59,164 bases of DNA from Hungatella sp. UBA4396 (GCA_002389905.1 DGRE01000053.1:1-59164); one strand, 5' to 3'; counted from the first letter of the stretch, positions 33,534 through 42,784 are shown. The notes: generated by a model not told the origin, from the letters alone. Translations and numbers: made by a program.

Positions 33534-34934
33534 TTAAAGGAAAATACTCAATATCAAAACTTCAACAAATCCGACTCCCCATGCAATTGTAGAGGTAATG
33601 GAATAAGTCATAATCTGCTCCTTCACCTCCCCCACGCCTAAGGTCCGGTTTACTACCCAGAAATAGCTGTCATTAAAGTAGCTGAAGAACAGAGAGCCAA
33701 CACAGCAAGCCAGAGCACCCAGGATGGGGTTGACGCCTGCCGCCACAATAATGGGAGCTGAAATACTGGCTGCCGTTGTCATGGCAACTGTACCGGAACC
33801 CTGGATAAACCGCATGGCAGTTGAAATAATGAAGGGAAGCACTATGATAGGAATTGCAGTTCCTGCAAGACCTTCCGCCATATATGTACCAAGTCCGCTG
33901 TCTTTGATGATCTGTCCCAATGCGCCGCCTCCGCCGGTTACCAGCATAATGATTCCGGCAGACGCCATTCCTTTTTCCATTTCCTTAATAGCTTCTTCTC
34001 TGGTTAAGTTTCTGCCGAGAGTAAAGATAGCCAGAACAAGGCCGATTCCTACAGCCACAATAGGAGATCCGAGGAACTGGAAAATCTCCATAAAGCCTTT
34101 GGTTTTTCCCGCGGCATTTGACACTGTGCTGATGAGTATTAAAATAATAGGAAGGAACAAAGGTGCAAAAGATTCAAAAGCAGAGGGAAGATTCTCAGAA
34201 TCAATGGAAAAGTCCTGAGAGTAGTCCGGCTCCTGATATGGAAGGCGCACGAACCCTTCCTTCTCATCCGGAAGCTGATAAAGCTTCTTTCCCACCCATC
34301 TTGCATAAATCGTACAAGCGATTGCCATGGGAATGGCGATTACGATACCAAAGAGAATAAATTTTCCTACATCCACTCCGAAGATTCCGCATACGCCTAA
34401 GGGGCCGGGAGTCGGAGGAACCATGGTATGAGTGATAACAAGTCCTGCTGCCAAAGCAGCTCCTAAAGAAATCACGGATTTTTTCGTCACTCTTGAAATG
34501 GCCTTTGCAATAGGAGCCAGAATTACGAATCCGGAGTCACAGAAGATCGGGATGGAAACCAGAAATCCTGTGAGAGCCAAAGCTTCCTCTTCCCGTTTCT
34601 TTCCAAAAAGCTTTAAAAATGTCTGAGCCATCCGTTTTGCCGCCCCGGTCCGCTCAAAAATCTGGCCCATCATAACGCCAAAGCCGATAATAATACCGAT
34701 GCTTCCAAGCGTGCCTCCGAAACCTGTTGTAATAGAATTAATAATTCCAAAAGTCCTGCCATCATCCAGCTTAATGTTCACCATAGGCATTCCCCCCACA
34801 ACGCCTATAATAACTGCTGCCATGATCAGGGCAAGAAATGCATGAATCTTTGTTTTCAGCACCAGAAATACTAAAACCACAATTCCAATGCCTAATCCAA
34901 TCATCATTCTTTCGCCGCTAAGTCCTCCTACCAT
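33534..34934 (-). CDS. GntP-family permease (gluconate/sugar-acid:H+ symporter)
   Basis: A 466-residue membrane protein with about 12-14 hydrophobic segments and the GntP features PIFCDSGFVIL and THTMVPPTPGPL. GntP carriers import gluconate and related sugar acids. Being encoded between a PdxA2-like dehydrogenase and a DeoR gene, and after a four-carbon acid-sugar kinase, it most likely imports D-threonate, D-erythronate or a similar C4 acid. GGAGGG lies 7 bases before the ATG at 34934. Confidence 0.93.
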   Translation of the reverse strand: MVGGLSGERMMIGLGIGIVVLVFLVLKTKIHAFLALIMAAVIIGVVGGMPMVNIKLDDGRTFGIINSITTGFGGTLGSIGIIIGFGVMMGQIFERTGAAKRMAQTFLKLFGKKREEEALALTGFLVSIPIFCDSGFVILAPIAKAISRVTKKSVISLGAALAAGLVITHTMVPPTPGPLGVCGIFGVDVGKFILFGIVIAIPMAIACTIYARWVGKKLYQLPDEKEGFVRLPYQEPDYSQDFSIDSENLPSAFESFAPLFLPIILILISTVSNAAGKTKGFMEIFQFLGSPIVAVGIGLVLAIFTLGRNLTREEAIKEMEKGMASAGIIMLVTGGGGALGQIIKDSGLGTYMAEGLAGTAIPIIVLPFIISTAMRFIQGSGTVAMTTAASISAPIIVAAGVNPILGALACCVGSLFFSYFNDSYFWVVNRTLGVGEVKEQIMTYSITSTIAWGVGFVEVLILSIFL

Positions 34935-34965
34935 AAAGAAACCCTCCTCTTAATTTGATCTCCTG

Positions 34966-35967
34966 CTACGCTTGTTTAAAGCAGGGAGAATATTTTGCCG
35001 CAAGTAAAATGGCTTCGATCATGCTGACAGCAGAAGCCTCTCCTTTACCTGCAATATCAAACGCTGTTCCATGGTCTACCGAGGTCCGGAGTATGGGCAT
35101 TCCGTTGGTAATGGAAATGGTCCGGTCAAAGTCCAGAGTCTTGGTTGCAATGTGCCCCTGGTCATGATACAGGGAAAGAACACTGTTATACCGTCCCTGG
35201 GCCGCCTGATGGAACACGGAATCCGCCCCAATGGGACCTGTCACCGGATACCCTTCCGCCTGCAGCTCCAAAACCGCCGGAGTGATCTCATTTACCTCCT
35301 CATCTCCAAACAATCCATGCTCGCCGCAATGGGGATTGAGCCCGGCAATGGCCATGGTTCCTTCCTCCACGCCCAGACGCCTTAAGGCTTCCAGACACCG
35401 CTTCACATAATCCTTGATCCTGTCCTTGGTGATCAAATCCAGCATTTTTCTCAAAGAAACGTGCCTTGTGAGGAAAAATACTCTCAGCCCGTTTGTCTCA
35501 AACATGGTAAGAGGGTCCTCCGTATCAGTCAGGGCGCTGAATATCTCCGTATGGCCGATAAAATTGATGTCGCCTGCCTTTAAAGCCTCCTTGTTGATGG
35601 GAGTGGTAGCCACCGCATCGGCTCTTTCCTCATTTGCCAGTCTGATGCTTTCCGCTATGTAAGCATAAGCCGCCTTGCCGCACATTCCGCTGACCTTACC
35701 GAATGCAAACTGGTCCATGTCAATGTTATCTAAGTCAATGAGGTTTAAAATTCCTGCTTCGAATTTCCCCTCCTCCGGCTCCTTGATTGTCTCGACCTTT
35801 AAATTCACTCCCGTAATTCCAATGGCCTGCTCCATCACCTTTTTATCTCCTATGATGACGCATTTGGCCGCCTCAAAAACCTTGGGTTCTGCCAGAGCCT
35901 TTGCCACAATTTCCGGCCCAATACCTGCCGGATCTCCCATTGGTATGATAATTAATGGTTTGCTCAT
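34966..35967 (-). CDS. pdxA2: PdxA2-like 4-phosphoerythronate/threonate dehydrogenase
   Basis: A 333-residue protein of the PdxA family (IPMGDPAGIGPEIVAKAL, TTPINKEALKAGD, GHTEIFSALT, HGTAFDIAGKG). PdxA itself works in PLP synthesis, but the PdxA2 branch oxidises D-threonate- or D-erythronate-4-phosphate and decarboxylates it to dihydroxyacetone phosphate. The neighbours, a DUF1537 kinase and a GntP permease, place it in the catabolic group; this assignment rests on context. AAGGAGG precedes the ATG. It lies 20 bases after the kinase and 31 before the permease. Confidence 0.88.
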   Translation of the reverse strand: MSKPLIIIPMGDPAGIGPEIVAKALAEPKVFEAAKCVIIGDKKVMEQAIGITGVNLKVETIKEPEEGKFEAGILNLIDLDNIDMDQFAFGKVSGMCGKAAYAYIAESIRLANEERADAVATTPINKEALKAGDINFIGHTEIFSALTDTEDPLTMFETNGLRVFFLTRHVSLRKMLDLITKDRIKDYVKRCLEALRRLGVEEGTMAIAGLNPHCGEHGLFGDEEVNEITPAVLELQAEGYPVTGPIGADSVFHQAAQGRYNSVLSLYHDQGHIATKTLDFDRTISITNGMPILRTSVDHGTAFDIAGKGEASAVSMIEAILLAAKYSPCFKQA

Positions 35968-35987
35968 AAATTATTTCCTCCTTTTAT

Positions 35988-37295
35988 CTACATAAATAAT
36001 TTTTCTTTCAAATAAGTGATACACCGGTTGGCAGCGTCAGATTCTCCCACCATTCCGCCCTTTGTAATGATGGATACTCCTTCAAAGTCTCCCTTTAAAA
36101 ATGTCCCGTAAGCTGCAAGGGGAAGCACTTCGTCAAGCAGACATAAGCCCGCTGTATGAAACCTTCTGCAGACAGCCACCGTAATATCCCCTCCGCTGCT
36201 GTAAATCCCCTTAAAACTGCTGTTTTCCGCAAAAATCCGGCGGGTAATTTCTGCAAAGGAATCACATATAATTCCCGTCATTTCATCTATGCCGCCTTCA
36301 TAGCCCGCCTTGTACTCTTCAAAATCAATCCGGTTTTCAGGATAGATTCCGTCTCCCGTAACCGTCAGGATATCGTAGGCACCGCTGGCCTCCAGCACGG
36401 CTTCTGAAACCTTTTTAATCTCATCTTCCCGGCTTTCTTCGCTCTCTAAAAATCTGGCTGTCTCCACGAAAACATTATGGGCTGTGCGCTGGGTCAGCCA
36501 CAGCTCTTCCATCTGCTTTTTCGTCACTGGATTTACGCTTCCAACTACAGCTAAAATCTTATTTTTCCCCTCTCTGGTTGGAGGAATGATCAGCTTTCTG
36601 GCAATGGTAGCCGTAAACACTCCCGGGTCCACCGCCGCAAATTTCAGCTTGCTGGTAATGGCCGCATCAGCAATCAAGTCTAAGTCCTCCTGAGTCACAC
36701 AATCCAGAACAATGATCCTGCATCCGCTGTCTGCAAGAGCCTTCATCCGGTCCGCCAGAGCATGTTTTCCACCCATCATCCCGTTCATCTCAATGCTTCC
36801 TACCTTGTATCTGGTCTGCTGTTCAAAGATTTCTGAAACAACGGAGGTGGAAATCGGGTTCTTGGGGTCTAAGGCAGCTTCCGTCTTATGGAGGGGAAGC
36901 CCTTTGACCATCATATACCCGCCGATCACAATTCTTCCCGAAGCAGGAAAACAGGGGGCACAGATGGCTATGTACTCAGGTCCCAGGGCATCTAAGAGCG
37001 CATCAGTCTCGCTTCCTACATTTCCCCGCAGCGTGCTGTCAATCCGCTTGGAATAGACAATCACTTCCTCATTCTTCAGCAGATTGGTGACATTAAAAAC
37101 CCGGTTGTAGGCTGCTGTGCGGTCCAGTCCCCGGCTGTCTGTCGGATACATAACACAATCGCACTGGTCAAACAGCGACAGATTGAGACGTTCCGAATTC
37201 ATCGCAGTGTAGGTCCGGTAATTCATCTTCTTCAGCAGAACCCCAGTGGCATTAGCCCCTGTTAAATCATCTGCTACCACAACACATTGAGGCAT
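35988..37295 (-). CDS. dtnK: Four-carbon acid sugar kinase (D-threonate/D-erythronate kinase type, DUF1537)
   Basis: A 435-residue kinase of the four-carbon acid sugar family. The N-terminal domain starts CVVVADDLTGANATGVLL, the diagnostic DDLTGA motif, with KRIDSTLRGNVGSE for substrate binding. The C-terminal nucleotide-binding domain has GIYSSGGDITVAVCRR and VSIITKGGMVGE. Characterised relatives phosphorylate D-threonate, D-erythronate or other acids; which one applies here is uncertain, so the gene symbol is provisional. It is the first gene of the operon. GGGAGAGGGAG lies before the ATG and two exact 15-bp repeats lie about 60-95 bases upstream. Confidence 0.88.
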   Translation of the reverse strand: MPQCVVVADDLTGANATGVLLKKMNYRTYTAMNSERLNLSLFDQCDCVMYPTDSRGLDRTAAYNRVFNVTNLLKNEEVIVYSKRIDSTLRGNVGSETDALLDALGPEYIAICAPCFPASGRIVIGGYMMVKGLPLHKTEAALDPKNPISTSVVSEIFEQQTRYKVGSIEMNGMMGGKHALADRMKALADSGCRIIVLDCVTQEDLDLIADAAITSKLKFAAVDPGVFTATIARKLIIPPTREGKNKILAVVGSVNPVTKKQMEELWLTQRTAHNVFVETARFLESEESREDEIKKVSEAVLEASGAYDILTVTGDGIYPENRIDFEEYKAGYEGGIDEMTGIICDSFAEITRRIFAENSSFKGIYSSGGDITVAVCRRFHTAGLCLLDEVLPLAAYGTFLKGDFEGVSIITKGGMVGESDAANRCITYLKEKLFM

Positions 37296-37355
37296 ACTCC
37301 CTCTCCCTTCTCCCTATGATTTCCGGTTGAAAAATGGTTATGTCCGGAAATGTTT

Positions 37356-37392
37356 TGTTTGTTTATGTTCGTTATCATGTTTGTTTATGTTC
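37356..37392 (-). promoter_or_regulatory. Paired 15-bp direct repeats, putative DeoR-family operator
   Basis: GAACATAAACAAACA (minus strand) occurs exactly twice, at 37356-37370 and 37378-37392, with start-to-start distance 22 bp (about two helical turns). The pair lies 60-97 bases upstream of the kinase start codon. Tandem A/C-rich repeats of this style are typical of DeoR-family operators. Confidence 0.6.
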
Positions 37393-37500
37393 CTAATATT
37401 ATATCAGTTGTTTGTTCCTGTCAATATATTTTTTATTTTCTTTTTATTCTTATCTATTTTTACTAATCCCCTATACTTTACTCCTGTTTTCCATAAACAA

Positions 37501-37539
37501 AAAAGAACCGGGTACATATTTCTACATACCTGGTTCTTT
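37501..37539 (-). terminator. Terminator of the NADH oxidase gene
   Basis: On the minus strand AAAGAACCAGGTA pairs with TACCCGGTTCTT around a 12-base loop and is followed by TTTTGT. It lies 14 bases past the stop codon. Confidence 0.9.
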
Positions 37540-37553
37540 CTAAATTTTGCTGT

Positions 37554-38888
37554 TTATTCTGCTCCAAGAGCCGCCATTGTAAAGTAATTATAAGGTTTGT
37601 TAAAATGAGGCAGGAATAAAATATCCGTCAATTTGAGCCGATCTATAGTAACCTGTTCCTGAATCGCAAGGGAGAACAGATGTATGGCCATGGAAATGTC
37701 ATACTCGGAACACATCTGGGCTCCCAGAATCACACGGGTTGTCTTGTCATAAACGATTCTGATTTTCACCTTGTAATTATCATGCTCGATAAAGGCAGGC
37801 TTCTGGGTATCCTCATAATCGCTCACAGCCGCATCATAGCCCAGGGCCTTGGCCTTGGTGTAAGTGATGCCTGTGGAAACCATCTTCAGATTCCAGATGC
37901 AGATTCCGTTTGAACCCTGAACGCCGATGGATTCTATAGAAGTGCCGCAGGCATTGTGAGCGGCCACAATTCCGGAACGGACCGCATTGGTGGCCAGTGC
38001 GATGTAGCTGGTCTTTTGAATGGAATTGTCAAATACAGTGGCACAGTCGCCGATGGCGTACACATGGGGATCGCTGGTCTGCTGGCATTTGTCCACCAGA
38101 TAGGCTCCGTTTTCAAACAGTTCCAGCCGGCCTTCTCCCAGACAGCTGTTGGGCTTAAATCCAACTCCCAGGATTACCATATCTGCCTTATACTCATGCT
38201 TATCGGTAATCACCTTTTCCACCCTGCCATTACCCTCTATCTTTGTTACGGTTTCGCCGTAAGCCAGGCGGATGCCGTGGTCTTCCAGGTTTTTCGACAT
38301 GATATCGGAAAATTCCTGGTCATAGTAGCCTGATAAGCAGGTGTTCATATTGTCGATTAACGTCACATTTTTCCCTACACGGCGGAAAGCTTCTGCCAGC
38401 TCCACGCCGATGTATCCTGCACCTACAACTGCCACATCCTCAATGGAATCCTGATGAAGCTTGTCAATGACGTCCTTGGCGTTCTGATACAGCTTTACAA
38501 ACTGAACGTTTTCCAGATCCTTCCCTTCGATGCCCGGAGAAATGGGCAGGGAGCCTGTTGCGAGAATCAGCTTGTCATATACCTGTTCATAGGTCTGCCC
38601 GTCCTTGCCTTGTGCGCGGACGATTTTATTGTCATAGTCAATGGATTCTACCTTTGTTTCCATATAGACCCTTGCGCCTTTTTGCTCAAAGATTTCCTTG
38701 CTGCAGTAAAATAACCCATCAGCAGATGAAATCTGGTTTCCGATCCACAGAGCCATTCCGCAGCCTAAGAAACTGATGTTGTTGTTGGAATCAAATATGA
38801 CCACTTCTTTATCTTTATAATTATCTAAAATCGTATTAATTGCTGCTGTTCCGGCGTGATTTGCGCCGATTACTACAATACGTTCCAT
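37554..38888 (-). CDS. nox: NADH oxidase (pyridine nucleotide-disulfide oxidoreductase family)
   Basis: A 444-residue flavoprotein of the NADH oxidase / CoA-disulfide reductase family. The FAD fold is VVIGANHAGTAAI, the redox-active Cys43 lies in SFLGCGMALW, the NAD(P)H fold is VAVVGAGYIGVELAEAF, and the second FAD contact is HVYAIGDCATV. One reactive cysteine per subunit is characteristic of water-forming Nox, which uses NADH to remove oxygen in anaerobes. GAGGAGG precedes the ATG. A promoter with a Rex-like operator lies directly upstream, fitting control by the NADH/NAD ratio. CoA-disulfide reductase activity remains an alternative. Confidence 0.93.
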   Translation of the reverse strand: MERIVVIGANHAGTAAINTILDNYKDKEVVIFDSNNNISFLGCGMALWIGNQISSADGLFYCSKEIFEQKGARVYMETKVESIDYDNKIVRAQGKDGQTYEQVYDKLILATGSLPISPGIEGKDLENVQFVKLYQNAKDVIDKLHQDSIEDVAVVGAGYIGVELAEAFRRVGKNVTLIDNMNTCLSGYYDQEFSDIMSKNLEDHGIRLAYGETVTKIEGNGRVEKVITDKHEYKADMVILGVGFKPNSCLGEGRLELFENGAYLVDKCQQTSDPHVYAIGDCATVFDNSIQKTSYIALATNAVRSGIVAAHNACGTSIESIGVQGSNGICIWNLKMVSTGITYTKAKALGYDAAVSDYEDTQKPAFIEHDNYKVKIRIVYDKTTRVILGAQMCSEYDISMAIHLFSLAIQEQVTIDRLKLTDILFLPHFNKPYNYFTMAALGAE

Positions 38889-38950
38889 AAGAGACCTCCT
38901 CTATATCATACGAGTCCACAGGGTTTTTCTTGCTCATTGTTTTCATTTGC

Positions 38951-38979
38951 ATTATAACACATTGTTAAAATAAAAACAA
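38951..38979 (-). promoter_or_regulatory. nox promoter overlapped by a Rex-like operator
   Basis: On the minus strand TTGTTT (38974-38979), a 17-base spacer and TATAAT (38951-38956) form a near-consensus sigma-A promoter 62 bases upstream of nox. The 18-base segment 38962-38979 reads TTGTTAAAATAAAAACAA on the plus strand and matches the Rex consensus TTGTTAANNNNTTAACAA at all specified positions except two in the right half. It covers the -35 and most of the spacer. Confidence 0.6.
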
Positions 38980-39000
38980 TTACTATTATCAAAAAGTTCT

Positions 39001-39876
39001 CTATTCTTTCAGTATCCCCTTGCAGAGCTCGCAGGCCGTAGGTGTGGCCGCCGCTCCCCCCAATGCTGTTTCCCGAAGCTCCATAGGCATCCGCAGCCCC
39101 ACCCGATAGGATGCCTCTAAAATCTCATCAAACGGAACCACCGACCTGGTACCGCTTAAAACAATTTCCGCACATACCAGAGCATTGGCCGCTCCAACGG
39201 CATTGCGGTTCTGGCAGGGCGCTTCCACCAGCCCTGCAATAGGGTCACAGACCAGTCCCATAAGGTTGGTGATGGCAATAGAAGCCGCTCCCAGACACTG
39301 CTCCGGGGAAGCTCCCATCAGCTCTGCCACTGCTGAGGCAGCCATGGCGGCAGACGAGCCCACCTCTGCCTGACAGCCTCCCTGTGCCCCTGCAACTGTG
39401 GCATTTCGCATGATCAAATATCCCACTGCCGCCGTATGAAACAGGGCCTGTACCATCTGTTCATCGGAAAAGCCGAATTCCTCCTGAAGAGCCGTAAAAA
39501 CTCCCGGAATGATTCCCGAAGATCCTGCCGTAGGGGCGGCCACAATCAGCCCCATGGAGGCATTGACCTCCAAAACACCCATGGCATAGGCAATGGCCTT
39601 GGAAGTGACGGTGCCGCATATGGAATGGCCTTCCAGCCGTCTGGCATTCATCCTGCTGGCCTCTCCTCCGATCAATCCTCCCATGGATTTTACCGGCTCT
39701 TCGATGGCCTTTCTTACAGCCCGTTTCATAATCTGCCAGGAATGGGTCATGCGGGCCATAGCATCCTCCCGCTTTATCCCCAGCTCCTCTTCCTCCCGGC
39801 GCAGCATAATCTCCCATATGGGAAGCTCTTGTTCCCTGCAAAGCTTCAGCAGTTCATTTCCTGAACGAAAATCCAT
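39001..39876 (-). CDS. sdaAA: L-serine dehydratase, alpha subunit
   Basis: A 291-residue iron-sulfur subunit of L-serine ammonia-lyase, which converts serine to pyruvate and ammonia. The catalytic region APTAGSSGIIPGVF, the cluster-associated cysteines in AGAQGGCQAEVGSS and CDPIAGLVEAPCQNR, and a further C-terminal pair (ACELCKG) are all present. The start at 39876 (MDFRSGNELLK) has GGGAGGAG just upstream; the frame is open seven more codons. It follows the beta gene by 13 bases, as in other Firmicutes with the two-subunit, oxygen-sensitive enzyme. Confidence 0.96.
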   Translation of the reverse strand: MDFRSGNELLKLCREQELPIWEIMLRREEEELGIKREDAMARMTHSWQIMKRAVRKAIEEPVKSMGGLIGGEASRMNARRLEGHSICGTVTSKAIAYAMGVLEVNASMGLIVAAPTAGSSGIIPGVFTALQEEFGFSDEQMVQALFHTAAVGYLIMRNATVAGAQGGCQAEVGSSAAMAASAVAELMGASPEQCLGAASIAITNLMGLVCDPIAGLVEAPCQNRNAVGAANALVCAEIVLSGTRSVVPFDEILEASYRVGLRMPMELRETALGGAAATPTACELCKGILKE

Positions 39877-39889
39877 AAAATCTCCTCCC

Positions 39890-40555
39890 TTACTCAATCA
39901 AAATAGCGCTGAAAATAGATGGATGCTCCTCAATCTGATGAACAACACTTTCTGAAATGGTTTCATCTGCCTCGATGATGGTATAGGCATTTCTGCCCTT
40001 TTCCTCTCTGTATAAATGCATAAAGGCAATGTTAATGTTATTTTCGCTTAAACAGCCTGCAATGTGGGTAATGACTCCCTGGGTATCCAACTGTTTTACA
40101 AGAATGGTGCTGTACTCTCCGGAAAGCCTGATGCTGACTCCGTCAATGGCACTTAACTCGGCTCTGCCTCCTCCGGTGGAAATCCCCCGGATTACCATGT
40201 GCTCGTCCCTGTCGGTGGTCACGTCAATATCAACGGTATTGGGATGGACATCGCTCTCCTCTGTGTTGATTTCAAAGGAAATATCCACTCCTTTTTCCTT
40301 TGCAATCTTTAGGGAATCAGGAATCCGTTCATCATCAGCCTGAAATCCCATAATTCCTCCCGCCAATGCCCTGTCCGTACCATGGCCCCTGTAAGTATGG
40401 GCAAAGGAGCCGTAAAGAATAAACCGGGCGGAAACCGGCTTTCCTTTTAACAGCTTCCGGGCCAGCTCCGCAATGCGCAGAGCTCCGGCTGTATGGGAGC
40501 TGGAAGGCCCGATCATGTTTGGGCCGATCACATCGAATGCACTGATCAATTTCAT
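39890..40555 (-). CDS. sdaAB: L-serine dehydratase, beta subunit
   Basis: A 221-residue subunit with an N-terminal region that begins SAFDVIGPNMIGPSSSHTAG, diagnostic for the family, and a C-terminal ACT domain (about 148-221; STILVKQLDTQGVITHIAG) of the kind that senses an amino acid. I place the start at ATG 40555, 9 bases after GGAGG; an ATG two codons upstream is only 3 bases from that site. It forms an operon with sdaAA. The M20 amidohydrolase upstream ends in a hairpin, so the pair may be transcribed separately. Confidence 0.95.
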   Translation of the reverse strand: MKLISAFDVIGPNMIGPSSSHTAGALRIAELARKLLKGKPVSARFILYGSFAHTYRGHGTDRALAGGIMGFQADDERIPDSLKIAKEKGVDISFEINTEESDVHPNTVDIDVTTDRDEHMVIRGISTGGGRAELSAIDGVSIRLSGEYSTILVKQLDTQGVITHIAGCLSENNINIAFMHLYREEKGRNAYTIIEADETISESVVHQIEEHPSIFSAILIE

Positions 40556-40602
40556 AGGCATAAGCCTCCTTCTAAAAGTATAATGTTCATAATAACGCAC
40601 AA

Positions 40603-40630
40603 TATGCGGTCCGGTTTTACGGACCGCATA
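40603..40630 (-). terminator. Hairpin between the M20 amidohydrolase and sdaAB
   Basis: A perfect 11-bp stem (TATGCGGTCCG / CGGACCGCATA) with a 6-base loop starts 7 bases past the M20 stop codon. The T-run precedes rather than follows it on the minus strand, so it may act as an mRNA stabiliser or weak terminator. Confidence 0.55.
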
Positions 40631-40636
40631 AAAAGC

Positions 40637-42070
40637 TTAACGCGGAGATATTTCAGGCGGAATGGCACTTACAAAAGGCTTGCCGCCCAGATTCTTATTA
40701 TGCTCTTCTTTGGCTGTTCTTATAATCTCAGGGTTTTCCAAAAGATCAAGGGCTGTCATTGCAATAACCTTTCCGGCAGCTATCATTCCCTTGTGAGCCA
40801 TGGCGGATTTACCGGTAGCAACCCACTGCCAGGAATGGGCGGGAGTTCCGTTAGGTGCCGTAGTCACAACTGCCGTGGCAGTGGGAATGGTCCAGCTCAC
40901 ATCTCCCACGTCCGTAGAACCGCTCATGGGCTTAGAGGGAAATGTAAGCGGGGCAACCAGACGGTTAATGGGACTTTGGGCCTCTTTATCAATGGTATCC
41001 TGATCAGCATCAGGAAGGAAGCCGCTGATCTTTCTTGCAATCTGGTTTCTGGTGCTTTCCGGAAGCTGGTCAAAGAACTCCCGGGCATATTCCATTTCTT
41101 CCTCCGTATAGGAAATGGGAGTAATCTGCTTTAAATTTTCATACATAACTTTGCCCAGCTCCCGGTTTACCATATAGCTGGCACAGGCGGAGTCAAAATC
41201 AACTTCAACCTCTGTATCCGTCATCATGGCCGCGCCCTTTGCAATATTTACCACCCTGTCATATATCTCCCTTGCCTGCTCTGCTTTGGGTGCCCGGACA
41301 AAGTAGTAAAGCTCTGCCGTAGGCTGCACAACATTGGCAGAGGTGCCGCCTACATCGGTAAATGCATAATGAACCCTTCCCTCGTCAATGATGTGCTCCC
41401 TTAAGAAATTCACACCAATGTTCATCAGTTCTGCGGCATCCAATGCGCTTCGTCCGTGTTCCGGTGCCGCCGCCGCATGGGCTGCACGGCCTTTAAACCG
41501 GAAATAGGTCTGAAATACAGCCAGGGAGCTGAAATCCCACATTCCTGTGGAGTCCATAGGATGCCAGGTAAGAGCCACATCCGTCCCTTCAAAAACCCCG
41601 TCTCTGGCCATAAAAGCCTTTCCATAGCCGCTTTCCTCCGCAGGACAGCCAAACAGGCGGATGGTTCCGGTCATGCCTGTTTCCTTCATATAGTCCTTAA
41701 TACCTGCCGCACCTGCAAAGGCGCCGGCACCTAAAAGATGGTGGCCGCAGCCGTGGCCGCTTTCCCCTGTCTTAATGGGCAGCGGTTCTGCAACATCGCA
41801 TTGCTGGCTCATGTTATTTAAAGCATCGTATTCCGCAAGTATCCCAATGACCGGGCTGCCGCTGCCGTATTCAGCAATAAAGGCATCCTTCATTCCTGCA
41901 ATGTCCCTGGTCACCTGAAAACCCTCTTTTTCTATGGCATCGCACAAAAGATCAGCAGATCTTTTCAGGGCAAACCGTGTTTCTGCGAACTCCCATATTC
42001 CATCGGAAATGCTTGTAAACAGTCCCTCTTTTTGTTCAATTAATTCTATAATTCGTTCCTTGGCGTTCAT
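40637..42070 (-). CDS. M20-family amidohydrolase (AbgB-like)
   Basis: A 477-residue zinc amidohydrolase related to p-aminobenzoyl-glutamate hydrolase subunit B. Metal and catalytic motifs: GILAEYDALN, SGHGCGHHLLGAGA, GCPAEESGYGKAFM, TWHPMD, GRAAHAAAAPEHGRSALDA (the bulging dimerisation domain), and the C-terminal GSTDVGDVSW. It should cleave an N-acyl or peptide-like amide bond. It is the last gene of a three-gene unit with two membrane proteins, which probably import its substrate. AAAGGAG precedes the ATG. The exact substrate is unknown. Confidence 0.9.
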   Translation of the reverse strand: MNAKERIIELIEQKEGLFTSISDGIWEFAETRFALKRSADLLCDAIEKEGFQVTRDIAGMKDAFIAEYGSGSPVIGILAEYDALNNMSQQCDVAEPLPIKTGESGHGCGHHLLGAGAFAGAAGIKDYMKETGMTGTIRLFGCPAEESGYGKAFMARDGVFEGTDVALTWHPMDSTGMWDFSSLAVFQTYFRFKGRAAHAAAAPEHGRSALDAAELMNIGVNFLREHIIDEGRVHYAFTDVGGTSANVVQPTAELYYFVRAPKAEQAREIYDRVVNIAKGAAMMTDTEVEVDFDSACASYMVNRELGKVMYENLKQITPISYTEEEMEYAREFFDQLPESTRNQIARKISGFLPDADQDTIDKEAQSPINRLVAPLTFPSKPMSGSTDVGDVSWTIPTATAVVTTAPNGTPAHSWQWVATGKSAMAHKGMIAAGKVIAMTALDLLENPEIIRTAKEEHNKNLGGKPFVSAIPPEISPR

Positions 42071-42107
42071 GTGATCTCCTTTCCAAATGGATTTTTATAG
42101 TAAGTGT

Positions 42108-42770
42108 TTATTTTGCAGCCCTGCTGCTGATAGCAATGGCTGCTATGACCGAAATAATCATGGTAAACAAAAGCAGGTACCCCTGAACCTGACCATAAGT
42201 GGAGGCAAAGATAACTCCCGCCGCAGTGCTGATAATAAGCGGTGTAACTGCCAGAGGAAAGTTCCTGCGCAGGTGGGGAAGGAGCATGGTTCCCAGCAAT
42301 GCAGGCATAACACTGCTAAATCCGGGCTGCAGCACTGGATTGCTTAAATAATGGATAAAAGGTGTAAATATGAACATACCCGCAAAGATAATTATGGTAG
42401 TGGTAATGGAGGACATGCCAATGGCAAGAACAGAAACAACCTCTCCCTCATCGCTATGAGGCTCCACATTCATCAGACGGTGGCCTGCGGCTGCGGCAGG
42501 AAGCTTCATATTCATAACATTCCCTGTAATGAAAGAAAGATAAGTTCCTCCTGCTCCTAAAATCGGAGAAAAGGAAATAACCTCCGTAAGCTGGGTAGGA
42601 ATAAATACGATGCAAAGCTGTACGGCAGCAGCTATTATTACCGGAACATTCAGCTTCACATCATAAACAATGGTTGTTACCATAGGCACCATAAACATCA
42701 GTGCAATGCCGGCAAGAGTGGACCAGCGGCCTAATCTGTGGATGGAACTGTAGTAATCGTTTTGTTTCAT
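42108..42770 (-). CDS. Multi-pass membrane protein of the M20/DUF5058 cassette
   Basis: A 220-residue protein with five or six predicted membrane segments (around 17-37, 44-62, 116-140, 160-180, 185-215). A distinctive loop, GAGGTYLSFITGNVMNMKLP, carries conserved-looking glycine and asparagine residues that could line a substrate path. I cannot assign a characterised family. It lies 14 bases after the DUF5058-like gene and 37 before the amidohydrolase, so the two membrane proteins probably act together. AAGGAGG precedes the ATG. Confidence 0.7.
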   Translation of the reverse strand: MKQNDYYSSIHRLGRWSTLAGIALMFMVPMVTTIVYDVKLNVPVIIAAAVQLCIVFIPTQLTEVISFSPILGAGGTYLSFITGNVMNMKLPAAAAGHRLMNVEPHSDEGEVVSVLAIGMSSITTTIIIFAGMFIFTPFIHYLSNPVLQPGFSSVMPALLGTMLLPHLRRNFPLAVTPLIISTAAGVIFASTYGQVQGYLLLFTMIISVIAAIAISSRAAK

Positions 42771-42784
42771 GGGTCCTTCCTCCT

